Positions 40,760 to 48,811 of a stretch of 64,000 nucleotides of DNA are shown here, piece by piece. Origin of the DNA: Clostridiales bacterium. Lineage in GTDB: Bacteria; Bacillota; Clostridia; Saccharofermentanales; Saccharofermentanaceae. The notes under the pieces are model-generated. The model was given only the letters and a program-made list of their open reading frames with translations, ran no database searches and had not been told where the DNA came from. The translations under genes were made by a program, and so were the position numbers. Where the stretch lies: positions 1 through 64,000 of the forward strand of contig JAFVDI010000012.1 of the NCBI GenBank assembly GCA_017478485.1. Reading direction: 5' to 3'. The first letter of the stretch is position 1; every line of letters starts with the position of its first letter.

Positions 40760-41913
40760 AGATATTAGTCTGTGACACATCAAATCAGAACTGCAGTGCC
40801 GGTATCTACGATGACGGCAGGGAGATTGCTTACGAGCTGAGTTTCGAGACCAGGACTCATTCCGAGACGTTCATGCCTCTTGTTCACCGTGTAATGGAGC
40901 AGGCAAGGATCACGCACGGCGACCTGGATGCATATGCAGTCACTGTTGGCCCCGGATCTTTTACCGGCATCAGGATCGGACTTGCTGCAGTAAAGGGAAT
41001 GGCCCTTGCGGCGGACAAACCCTGCATATCCGTATCGTCTACAGAAGCGCTTGCCAGATCCTGCGAAAATGCGACCGTGACATCAAGAGAAGAAACGGTA
41101 CTCGTGCCTGCGATAGATGCCAGGAACAACCGTGTTTTCGCGAGAGTTTTCGAGGATGACACCATGAAGACGCTCATCCCTGAAGATGCATACGATGCCG
41201 ATGATCTTGCGAAAAGGATCAGGAATATGCCTGAGATCGTATACGGTACAAGGCGCCAGATCCTTGTAGTCGGAAGCGGTGCCGAGGTAATGAAGCAGGC
41301 ATTTGAACGTAATAAAGTCCATATCAACGTGTACTGTGCAAAGGGTGCTGCAATCACTCCGAAGGGTGTTGCAGGTGCTGCATTCGCACATCCCGACCTC
41401 ATCAGCGCGAGAGACGTCAAGGCTGCTTATTGCGCCGTTTCACAGGCAGAGCGCTTAAGGAAGACTGATCCCTCGGAGGAATATAAGATCAGACCTGCCA
41501 AAGCTGAAGATGTCAGCAGGATAATGTGCCTTGAGGAGGGTGCGATACCTCATCCGTGGCAGAGGAGTGAGATCGAAAAACTCATAACCGAAGATAACAA
41601 GTGTGCATTCGTAACCGAGAAAAACGGTCACATCGCATGCTATATCGGATGCGACATCGTGCTCGATGAAGGCAATATCGGAAACCTCGTTACCGAAGAG
41701 GAAGAACGCGGAAAAGGGTTAGCGACAGCTATCCTGAAACGCCTTCTGGAACACCTTAAAGGGCAGGGTGTAAAGAAGGTCTATCTGGAGGTCGAAAGCA
41801 CCAATACAGCTGCACTTGTGGTGTATAAGAAGTGCGGCTTCAAGTCATACAATATCCGCAAAGGTTATTTCGGTGCCGGACGCGATGCGATCCTGATGGA
41901 TTGTGAAATTTAA
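40756..41913 (+). CDS. tsaB: TsaB-RimI fusion protein
   Basis: A 385-residue fusion. Residues 1-~225 are TsaB, an ASKHA-fold partner of TsaD in t6A synthesis, with ILVCDTSNQNCSAGIYD, THSETFMPLV and AVTVGPGSFTGIRIGLAAVKG. Residues ~240-385 are a RimI-type GNAT acetyltransferase with KIRPAKAEDVSRIMCLE, the acetyl-CoA loop EERGKGLATAILKRLLEHL and ESTNTAALVVYKKCGFK. The two genes are neighbours but separate in most bacteria. The start at 40756 overlaps the tsaE stop (ATGA). The upstream frame from 40744 would run into tsaE. Confidence 0.93.
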   Translation: MKILVCDTSNQNCSAGIYDDGREIAYELSFETRTHSETFMPLVHRVMEQARITHGDLDAYAVTVGPGSFTGIRIGLAAVKGMALAADKPCISVSSTEALARSCENATVTSREETVLVPAIDARNNRVFARVFEDDTMKTLIPEDAYDADDLAKRIRNMPEIVYGTRRQILVVGSGAEVMKQAFERNKVHINVYCAKGAAITPKGVAGAAFAHPDLISARDVKAAYCAVSQAERLRKTDPSEEYKIRPAKAEDVSRIMCLEEGAIPHPWQRSEIEKLITEDNKCAFVTEKNGHIACYIGCDIVLDEGNIGNLVTEEEERGKGLATAILKRLLEHLKGQGVKKVYLEVESTNTAALVVYKKCGFKSYNIRKGYFGAGRDAILMDCEI

Positions 41914-41983
41914 CAAAAGGAAAACAAGATTATTCGGCAAATGGGTTAAAAAGTCGAAATTGCCCAAGGTGCCCTATTTTATG

Positions 41984-42012
41984 TTGATTTTCGGACTTCC
42001 CAAAAATATACT
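41984..42012 (+). promoter_or_regulatory. Promoter of the crh-like/uvrC operon
   Basis: TTGATT at 41984-41989, exactly 17 bases, TATACT at 42007-42012, 36 bases before the ATG. Confidence 0.85.
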
Positions 42013-42047
42013 TTGATAGTAATTCGATAGGGAAGGTGTATTCCAAT

Positions 42048-42314
42048 ATGGTAAAAGAGAAGATTGTTTTTGACTGTGAAGACTCGCTTCAGATGAAGAC
42101 GGTCGCCGTACTCATTCAGAAGGCCTCCCAGTACAGAAGCACGATCTATCTGATACGCAGCGGCAGACGCGCAAATGCGAAGAGTCTGCTTGGCGTAATG
42201 TCACTTGGAATCGAGAACGGTGCTGAGATCGAGATTGAAGCTGACGGCGACGATGCTCAGGAAGCAGTTAACGCTCTCATGTCACACCTCAAGAATCCAA
42301 AGATCGCAGTATAA
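42048..42314 (+). CDS. HPr-like protein with Gln15 and Ser46 (Crh-like)
   Basis: An 88-residue HPr-fold protein. The catalytic His15 of HPr is replaced by Gln15 (DSLQMKTVAV), and the usual Arg17 by Lys. It therefore cannot carry phosphate from Enzyme I. The regulatory site is intact: NAKSLLGVMSLG with Ser46 at the exact HPr position. This is the same pair of residues found in Bacillus Crh, a catabolite-repression cofactor of CcpA phosphorylated by HPr kinase. GGAAGGTG supports ATG at 42048. An ATG 12 bases upstream is less well placed. It overlaps uvrC by one base. Confidence 0.88.
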   Translation: MVKEKIVFDCEDSLQMKTVAVLIQKASQYRSTIYLIRSGRRANAKSLLGVMSLGIENGAEIEIEADGDDAQEAVNALMSHLKNPKIAV

Positions 42315-44185
42315 TGTCCGGCGGGAAATTCGACGCCAGGCTGGACACAGTTCCACAGACTCCCGGAGTTTACCTTATGAAGGACGCTTCGGGCGTTGTT
42401 ATATATGTGGGTAAAGCGAAGAAACTCAGGAACAGGTTAAAGAGTTATTTCGGCGGCGGAGTCATAGCTAGTCCCAAGGTTGCCGCAATGGTTTCCCACG
42501 TAGCTGATTTCGAGTACACCGTCGTAGGTTCCGAATCAGAAGCTCTCCTTCTCGAAAACAATCTCATCAAGCGGTATCAGCCGCACTATAACATCCTGCT
42601 AAGAGATGACAAAGGATACCCGTATATCTGCATAACTTTGAACGAAGAATACCCGAGGGTTTTCAAGGCATTCCGTCCCGAACCGGCAGCCAGAAAAGCG
42701 GGCGCAAGATATTACGGTCCTTACATGAATTCGGACTGCAATGAGGTGCTCAAAGCCATCTCTGATATCTTCCCGTTAAAGCGCTGCAGGAAGGTCTTTC
42801 CAAGAGATATCGGCAAGGAGAGACCTTGTCTCAATTACCATATCGGCAAGTGCATGGCGCCTTGTCTCGGAACAGTAAGTGCCGATGACTACAGGCGCAT
42901 GACAAGACAGATCGTTCTCTTCTTTGAAGGTAAATACGACGGTATCGAAAAAGACATTACCGAGCAGATGGAGAAGGCTGCAGAGGCCCTCGAATTCGAG
43001 CGCGCCGGAGTGCTCCGCGACCGCATGATCGCACTTAAGAACATAAGCCGCAATCAGCGTGTTTTCCTCAATGTAGAGCGTGACGTTGACGCGATCGGTC
43101 TATATTCGGATGCCGGTGAAACATGCGTAAGAAAACTCGAACTCAGAGAAGGAAGGATCGTCGGATCTTCGACTTATTTCTTCCCCGGCGATGAGAACGA
43201 GCAGCCGGATATCCTTGCCAATTTCCTTATGCAGTATTACGAGCAGGCGCCTTTCGTGCCGCCTCTCGTACTTATTCCGTATGTGCCGGAAGATGCGGAT
43301 ATCCCGTCGGTCGAGAGTTTCCTTTCAGAGAAAGCGGGAAGAAAAGTCAGGCTCCATGTTGCTGAGCGCGGAGAGCTTACCGAGCTTTCGGAACTCGTAA
43401 GGCTCAATGCCCGCGAGATGATGGTGCGCAGGATCCTTCGAGGCGGAAATGCAGGCGCGGATCCGTCTGCTCCTCTGCGCTATCTTGAGCAGATAATGGG
43501 CGCACCGGAAGGTTCACTTTCACGTGCGGAATCCTTCGATATTTCGAACCTCGGAAATGATGACATATGCGCAGGCATGGTCGTATTCAAAGACGGAAAA
43601 CCGGACCGTCAGTCGTACCGCTTATTCAAGATGAAAAGCGTCACGGAGCAGGATGACTATGCATCAATGAGAGAGACTCTCGAGAGGCGGTTTGCGCACT
43701 CCGGAAGCGACGGCTTTGCATGGCCGGACATCATACTCGTGGACGGCGGCATCGGCCAGTTAGGCGCTGTTGCATCTGTCGTAAGAGGACTTCCCGGAAC
43801 TGAGAACATAAGGCTTGCCGGAATGGTGAAGAACGATCACCACAAGACCGCGGGGATTGTTTTTGAAGACGGCCGCGAGATAAGGCTTGAAGGAAGAGAA
43901 CTGACCGACGGAGAAGTGGGCCTTTTGAGATTCCTTACAACCGTTCAGAACGAGGTCCACAGGTTTGCGGTCTCCTACCAGAGAAAACTTTCCGGCAAGA
44001 GAAACATGAGATACAAACTCGAAGGCATTCCGGGCATAGGTCCTGCAAAAAGGAAACTTCTTCTGGAGTCTTTTGGTACAATCAAAGCGGTAAGCGAAGC
44101 ATCAGTCGAGAACCTTGCACAGGTCAAGGGAATCTCCGAAAAGGATGCCGAAGCCATATACGGATTCTTTCACGAAGGAGAGTGA
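42314..44185 (+). CDS. uvrC: Excinuclease ABC subunit UvrC
   Basis: Nucleotide-excision repair endonuclease that makes both cuts around a lesion marked by UvrAB. The 623-residue protein has an N-terminal GIY-YIG domain (GVYLMKDASGVVIYVGKAK), a Cys-containing region with CLNYHIGKCMAPC, a UVR motif near 200-235, the RNase H-like domain (ESFDISNLG, DIILVDGGIGQLGA, HHKTAG) and a C-terminal helix-hairpin-helix pair. It overlaps the Crh-like gene by one base. Confidence 0.97.
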   Translation: MSGGKFDARLDTVPQTPGVYLMKDASGVVIYVGKAKKLRNRLKSYFGGGVIASPKVAAMVSHVADFEYTVVGSESEALLLENNLIKRYQPHYNILLRDDKGYPYICITLNEEYPRVFKAFRPEPAARKAGARYYGPYMNSDCNEVLKAISDIFPLKRCRKVFPRDIGKERPCLNYHIGKCMAPCLGTVSADDYRRMTRQIVLFFEGKYDGIEKDITEQMEKAAEALEFERAGVLRDRMIALKNISRNQRVFLNVERDVDAIGLYSDAGETCVRKLELREGRIVGSSTYFFPGDENEQPDILANFLMQYYEQAPFVPPLVLIPYVPEDADIPSVESFLSEKAGRKVRLHVAERGELTELSELVRLNAREMMVRRILRGGNAGADPSAPLRYLEQIMGAPEGSLSRAESFDISNLGNDDICAGMVVFKDGKPDRQSYRLFKMKSVTEQDDYASMRETLERRFAHSGSDGFAWPDIILVDGGIGQLGAVASVVRGLPGTENIRLAGMVKNDHHKTAGIVFEDGREIRLEGRELTDGEVGLLRFLTTVQNEVHRFAVSYQRKLSGKRNMRYKLEGIPGIGPAKRKLLLESFGTIKAVSEASVENLAQVKGISEKDAEAIYGFFHEGE

Positions 44186-44188
44186 ACG

Positions 44189-44905
44189 GTGTCAATCTAC
44201 GCACTGGCGGATCTTCATCTGTCCCTTAGCTGCCCGAACAAGAGCATGGAAGTGTTCGGCCATTCCTGGGGCGACTACATTTCGAGAGTGAAAGAGAACT
44301 GGGAGAGTACCGTCAAAGAAAATGACACGGTCCTCATCCCGGGCGACATTTCATGGGCTACATACATTGACAAGGCTGAAGAGGATTTCAGGTTCATATC
44401 TGAGCTCCCCGGAAGGAAGCTCTTATGCCGCGGAAATCACGATTACTGGTGGACGACCATAAAGAAGATGGAAGAGTTCTTCGCGGAAAAGGGACTCGCC
44501 GGTCTTGAGTTCGTCAGGACAAATGTTATTCCTGTTGAGGATACTCTTATTACCGGCACAAGGGGATGGATGATTGAGACCAAGGAAAGCATCGAAGGCT
44601 CAGACAACAAGAAAATATACGAGCGCGAAAAGCTGAGGATAAAGATGTGCATCGACGTGCTTAACGAAGCGGATCCCGGTCATGAAAAAGAGCATATCTT
44701 CATGATCCACTATCCTCCCATAACCGCGAAAAAAGACTTCACCGAATTTGCTCACATGATGGCAGAGGGCGGCGTGGATATCTGTGTCTACGGTCATCTT
44801 CACGGGAAAGCACACAAAAAAGTTTACGAGGGTGATTTCGAAGGTACGGAGTTCATCTGCGCATCGGCTGATTACGTTGATTTCAGACCGGTCGTTATTT
44901 GCTGA
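44189..44905 (+). CDS. Metallophosphoesterase
   Basis: A 238-residue calcineurin-like phosphoesterase. Metal-binding motifs in order: ADLHLS near residue 8, PGDISWA near 50, RGNHDYWW near 76, MIHYPP near 173 and YGHLHG near 205. The substrate is unknown; related proteins are annotated as phosphohydrolases. The start is GTG, four bases after uvrC, with GAAGGAG in the uvrC end, so it is co-transcribed. No terminator is obvious after it. Confidence 0.9.
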   Translation: MSIYALADLHLSLSCPNKSMEVFGHSWGDYISRVKENWESTVKENDTVLIPGDISWATYIDKAEEDFRFISELPGRKLLCRGNHDYWWTTIKKMEEFFAEKGLAGLEFVRTNVIPVEDTLITGTRGWMIETKESIEGSDNKKIYEREKLRIKMCIDVLNEADPGHEKEHIFMIHYPPITAKKDFTEFAHMMAEGGVDICVYGHLHGKAHKKVYEGDFEGTEFICASADYVDFRPVVIC

Positions 44906-44987
44906 TCCGAAACCTGCTCTGAAAATTTTTTCGTGTCCGCAAACGCAATAAATTCGGCTGTTTCAGGAATAGATAAAATCAATTTGA

Positions 44988-45016
44988 TAGACAATTTTCT
45001 TATAATAATATATAAT
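44988..45016 (+). promoter_or_regulatory. Promoter of the yicC-remA-gmk-rpoZ operon
   Basis: TAGACA at 44988-44993, 17-base spacer, TATAAT at 45011-45016. An overlapping TTGATA at 44984-44989 offers a second -35. Confidence 0.75.
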
Positions 45017-45023
45017 AATCGCG

Positions 45024-45066
45024 AGCCTTAAGCGGAGGAATATTCCAAAGCGGTAAGGCTTTTTTA
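45024..45066 (+). terminator. Leader attenuator before yicC
   Basis: AGCCTTA at 45024-45030 pairs with TAAGGCT at 45054-45060, followed by TTTTTT. The loop contains the palindrome GGAATATTCC and a GGAGG. The hairpin begins about where transcription should start and lies before the yicC ribosome site, so it can act as a regulated early terminator. Confidence 0.65.
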
Positions 45067-45090
45067 TTCCGTACCATCTAAGGAGTTCTT

Positions 45091-45978
45091 ATGGCTTACA
45101 GCATGACCGGGTTCGGCCGCGGTGAGAAAGTTTTTGATACCAGAAAATACAGTGTGGAACTTAAGTCGGTCAACAGCAGGTTTTGCGATATTAATGTAAG
45201 ACTCCCCAGACTTTTTAACTTTGCTGAAGTAGACGTCAGAAGGATAATCACCGAGCGTCTCGTCAGAGGCAAGATCGATTGTTATATCAACTACAACGAT
45301 ACCGAGAATGCAGGCCAGACCGTAACGGTCAACGAAGGTCTTGCCAAGGCATATTCCGATGCTGCAAGGCAGCTCTCTGAAGTATCGGGCAGGGAAGACG
45401 ATTTCAAGGCAACGGATCTTGCAGGATTCCAGGATGTCCTTTCCATTGAGCAGAAGACCATAGATGAGGCAAGAGCCGCTGAAGAACTTACCGAGACTCT
45501 TAATGCAGCCATCGACGGAATGCTCGCCATGAGAAAGAGAGAGGGAGACAACCTCTGCGCGAGCATCCTTTCAAAGGTCGATTCACTTGAGAAGATCAGG
45601 AATGACATATTCACACACGCTCCTTCGGTTATCGAGACTTACAGGGAGAAGCTCACTGCAAGGATCGACGAGATACTTTCGAGTGACCAGCGCGCTTTCT
45701 ACGATGACAACAGACTCGCAGCAGAGGTTGCAGTCTTTGCCGACAAGTGCGCGATAGATGAAGAACTCACGAGACTTTCAAGCCATATCGCACAGGCAAG
45801 GAAGATCCTTTCAGGTGACGGCGCTGTCGGCAAGCAGATGGATTTTCTTATCCAGGAGATCAACCGCGAAGTAAACACCACAGGCAGCAAGGCTAACGAT
45901 ATTGAGATTACGAACAACGTTCTTCTCTGCAAGAACATTGTCGAAGAGATGAGGGAACAGGTTCAGAACCTGGTATAA
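45091..45978 (+). CDS. yicC: YicC/YloC family endoribonuclease
   Basis: A 295-residue protein of the YicC family, whose members act as endoribonucleases on certain RNAs. The N-terminal MAYSMTGFGRGEK and VELKSVNSRFCDINVRLP, and the C-terminal GKQMDFLIQEINREVNTTGSKAND, are the two family signatures, in YicC_N and DUF1732 positions. TAAGGAG precedes the start. It is the first gene of the yicC-remA-gmk-rpoZ group that is widely conserved in Firmicutes. Confidence 0.95.
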   Translation: MAYSMTGFGRGEKVFDTRKYSVELKSVNSRFCDINVRLPRLFNFAEVDVRRIITERLVRGKIDCYINYNDTENAGQTVTVNEGLAKAYSDAARQLSEVSGREDDFKATDLAGFQDVLSIEQKTIDEARAAEELTETLNAAIDGMLAMRKREGDNLCASILSKVDSLEKIRNDIFTHAPSVIETYREKLTARIDEILSSDQRAFYDDNRLAAEVAVFADKCAIDEELTRLSSHIAQARKILSGDGAVGKQMDFLIQEINREVNTTGSKANDIEITNNVLLCKNIVEEMREQVQNLV

Positions 45979-45988
45979 GGAACAAGAC

Positions 45989-46222
45989 ATGGCAGAATTC
46001 ATTGACATCGGTTTCGGAAACATAGCGGCAAGGAGCAGGATAGTCTGCGTTGCTGCTGCTGATTCCGCACCGGTCAGACGTATGATACAGGATGCTAAGG
46101 ACAGGGGTTCCTGCGTTGACTGCTGCGCAGGCAAGAAGTGCCAGTCGGCGGTCATAACCGATACCGACATGATCCTTCTTTCCGCAAAGAGCTGCGCTGA
46201 GATAAAGGAGATGCTGGGATGA
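45989..46222 (+). CDS. remA: RemA-family (DUF370) DNA-binding regulator
   Basis: A 77-residue protein. IDIGFGNIAARSRIVCVAAA and DSAPVRRMIQDAKDRG align with RemA, which activates matrix and osmoprotection genes in Bacillus as a ring-shaped DNA-binding oligomer. The end of the family is altered here: DCCAGKKCQS carries three Cys where RemA has a basic loop, so metal binding or a different regulation is possible. It lies between yicC and gmk as in Bacillus and overlaps gmk by four bases. Confidence 0.9.
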   Translation: MAEFIDIGFGNIAARSRIVCVAAADSAPVRRMIQDAKDRGSCVDCCAGKKCQSAVITDTDMILLSAKSCAEIKEMLG

Positions 46223-46842
46223 GAGAATTCAGAGGATTGATCGTTGCAGTATCAGGACCTTCGGGTGTCGGCAAGGGCACCGTGCTCGCGAGAGTTGAAG
46301 AGCTTCTTGAGCAGGCAAATCCCGGAAGCGTAGGACATTCAATCTCAGTTACCACAAGAGAGCCGAGAGGCCGGGAACAGGACGGCATCGAATATTATTT
46401 CAGAACGAAAGAACAGTTCGAGCAAATGATAAAAGACGGTGAGATCGTTGAGTACGATACTTATGTCGACAACTACTACGGAACACCGGTCGGACCTCTG
46501 AAGCAGATGGTGTCAAAAGGTCAGGATGTTCTTTTCGATATCACGATAGAAGGCAGTCTCGCTCTCAACAGAAAGTTCGATGTTGATACGGTCACGATAT
46601 TCATCCTTCCGCCTTCAATGGAAGAACTTGAGAACAGACTCCGTGGAAGAGGCACCGAGACCGAGGAGAAGATCCAGAAGAGAATGGCACAGGCAAAAGC
46701 GGAGATCGGACGCGCAGACGAGTTCGAATATCTGGTAACCAACGGAGACCTGGACACGGCGGCAAAAGAGATAGTCGCGATAATCACAGCCGAAAAGCTT
46801 AAAGCTTCGAAGAACATAGATACAGCAAAAGCACTTTTATAA
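46219..46842 (+). CDS. gmk: Guanylate kinase
   Basis: Phosphorylates GMP to GDP with ATP. The 207-residue protein has the P-loop SGPSGVGKGTV, the GMP-binding segment SVTTREPRGREQDGIEYYF, and the lid region IFILPPSMEELENRLRGRGTE. The start overlaps remA (ATGA). It ends 15 bases before rpoZ. Confidence 0.97.
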   Translation: MREFRGLIVAVSGPSGVGKGTVLARVEELLEQANPGSVGHSISVTTREPRGREQDGIEYYFRTKEQFEQMIKDGEIVEYDTYVDNYYGTPVGPLKQMVSKGQDVLFDITIEGSLALNRKFDVDTVTIFILPPSMEELENRLRGRGTETEEKIQKRMAQAKAEIGRADEFEYLVTNGDLDTAAKEIVAIITAEKLKASKNIDTAKALL

Positions 46843-46857
46843 AGGAGAGAGGTAAAA

Positions 46858-47307
46858 ATGTTAACAGATCCTTCAATCGAGAAACTCAAGGCAAAGTCAG
46901 CAAGTCCTTACGATCTTGCAGTGCTCGTCAGCAAGCGTGCAAGAGAGCTTACGGACGGCGCACAGCCCATGGTAGATGATACCGATGTAGCAAATGTAGT
47001 TTCACTCGCATGCCGCGAGGTTGCTGCCGACAAGATCGTTGCAGTAGAGGGCGACGTTTCTGACCAGGTTACTATCCCGATCACACGCGAAGAGAAGATC
47101 CGCAGGATCGAAGAGGAGAGAACAAGACAGAGACTTCTCGAGGAAGAGCGTCTTGAGAGATCCGGTATCGATCTTACACAGGATATCAGCGAGAAGGGTA
47201 TGGATAATCTCTTCAATGCCATCAACGGCGGCAAGGATGAGGAAGCAGAAGGCGAGTACGTAGAAGAAGACGAGTTCGCTGATGATGAAGAAAAGCAGGA
47301 AGAATAA
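46858..47307 (+). CDS. rpoZ: RNA polymerase omega subunit with acidic extension
   Basis: A 149-residue omega subunit, twice the usual 65-90. Residues 1-~65 match the family: SPYDLAVLVSKRARELTDGA and NVVSLACREVAADKI. The rest is a helical, charged stretch with EEKIRRIEEERTRQRLLEEE and a strongly acidic end of ~25 residues. The yicC-remA-gmk-rpoZ order supports the call. AGGAGAGAGG precedes the start. Confidence 0.92.
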   Translation: MLTDPSIEKLKAKSASPYDLAVLVSKRARELTDGAQPMVDDTDVANVVSLACREVAADKIVAVEGDVSDQVTIPITREEKIRRIEEERTRQRLLEEERLERSGIDLTQDISEKGMDNLFNAINGGKDEEAEGEYVEEDEFADDEEKQEE

Positions 47308-47321
47308 GGGAGAGATTTTAA

Positions 47322-48737
47322 ATGGCTGTTGAGAAGACAATGGAAAAGATCGTATCCCTCGCCAAGGTCAGAGGATTCGTATATCCGGGTTCGGATATCT
47401 ACGGCGGCCTTGCAAACTCCTGGGATTACGGCCCGTTAGGCGTCCAGCTTAAAAATAATGTTAAAGCCGCATGGTGGAAGAAGTTCGTTCAGGAGAGCCC
47501 TTACAATGTAGGACTCGATGCAGCGATCATCATGAACCCCAAGACATGGGTTGCTTCAGGACACGTAGGCGGTTTCTCCGATCCTCTTATCGACTGCAAG
47601 CAGTGCAAGGCACGTCAGCGAGCAGACAACCTCGTAGAGGACTGGAACAAGGAGAACGGTGTTGAGGGTGTATCCGTTGAAGGAATGAGCCCTGAAGATA
47701 TGGTCGCTTACATCAGAGAGAAGAACATTCCCTGTCCTGTATGCGGTGGTCACAACTTCACCGACATCAGAAAGTTCAACCTCATGTTCAAGACATTCAT
47801 CGGTGTTACCGAGGATGCTACTTCCGAGGTTTATTTAAGGCCTGAGACAGCTCAGGGTATCTTCGTTAACTTTGCAAACGTTCAGCGTTCCGCAAGAAAG
47901 AAGATTCCTTTCGGTATCTGCCAGATCGGTAAGTCTTTCAGAAACGAGATCACACCCGGAAACTTCATCTTCCGTACAAGAGAGTTCGAGCAGATGGAGC
48001 TTGAGTTCTTCTGCGAACCCGGCACTGACCTCGAGTGGTTCGATTACTGGAAGAAATTCTGCCACGACTGGCTTATCAGCCTCGGCATCAAGGAGAGCGA
48101 ACTCAGGACAAGAGATCATGCAAAAGAAGAGCTCGCTTTCTATTCAAGAGCTACAACAGACTACGAGTTTGCTTTCCCGTTCACAGACTGGGGCGAGCTC
48201 TGGGGTATCGCTGACCGTACGGACTACGACCTCAAGCAGCACATGGAATTCTCCAAGCAGGATCTCACATATTTCGATCCCGCTAAGAATGAGAAATACG
48301 TTCCTTACGTTATCGAGCCTTCGCTCGGCGCTGACCGTGTTACACTCGCATTCCTCTGCTCTGCATATGACGAGGAGGAACTCGAGGGCGGCGACGTCAG
48401 AACGGTTATGCATTTCCATCCGTTCCTGGCACCCATCAAGATCGCGGTACTTCCTCTTTCCGCAAAGCTCTCCGAGAAGGCTCAGCCTATCTTCGAGAAG
48501 CTTTCCAAGAAGTACATGTGCGAGTTCGATGACCGTCAGAGCATCGGTAAGCGCTACAGAAGAGAAGACGAGATCGGTACACCTTACAGCGTCGTTTACG
48601 ACTTCGATTCCGAGAATGACGGCTGCGTAACGATCCGTGAGCGCGACTCCATGAAGAATGTCGAGTACGAGCCCGGCAACATCAGATTCCCTATCGAGAA
48701 ATTGGAAGAATTCTTCAGCGATAAGTTCGATTTCTGA
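47322..48737 (+). CDS. glyS: Glycyl-tRNA synthetase, dimeric type
   Basis: A 471-residue class II synthetase of the alpha2 type that charges tRNA-Gly. Seen are the start [23 protein letters not shown], motif 1 region [18 protein letters not shown], motif 2 [32 protein letters not shown] segment near residue 200, and motif 3 [15 protein letters not shown]. Zinc-like Cys pairs CKQCKA and CPVCGG lie in the insert. It starts 14 bases after rpoZ with GGGAG, so it extends the gmk operon, where coaBC or priA is more usual. Confidence 0.96.
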   Translation: MAVEKTMEKIVSLAKVRGFVYPGSDIYGGLANSWDYGPLGVQLKNNVKAAWWKKFVQESPYNVGLDAAIIMNPKTWVASGHVGGFSDPLIDCKQCKARQRADNLVEDWNKENGVEGVSVEGMSPEDMVAYIREKNIPCPVCGGHNFTDIRKFNLMFKTFIGVTEDATSEVYLRPETAQGIFVNFANVQRSARKKIPFGICQIGKSFRNEITPGNFIFRTREFEQMELEFFCEPGTDLEWFDYWKKFCHDWLISLGIKESELRTRDHAKEELAFYSRATTDYEFAFPFTDWGELWGIADRTDYDLKQHMEFSKQDLTYFDPAKNEKYVPYVIEPSLGADRVTLAFLCSAYDEEELEGGDVRTVMHFHPFLAPIKIAVLPLSAKLSEKAQPIFEKLSKKYMCEFDDRQSIGKRYRREDEIGTPYSVVYDFDSENDGCVTIRERDSMKNVEYEPGNIRFPIEKLEEFFSDKFDF

Positions 48738-48811
48738 TAAAATATTTTCTACGGGCAACAAGTTTTACGAAATAAAAAATTTTAAACATAAATGAAAGGC
48801 GGACAATTACA

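Noticed and set aside
47872..48630. 252-codon plus-strand frame within glyS
   Set aside because: Ser/Arg-rich shadow in another frame of a fully conserved synthetase.
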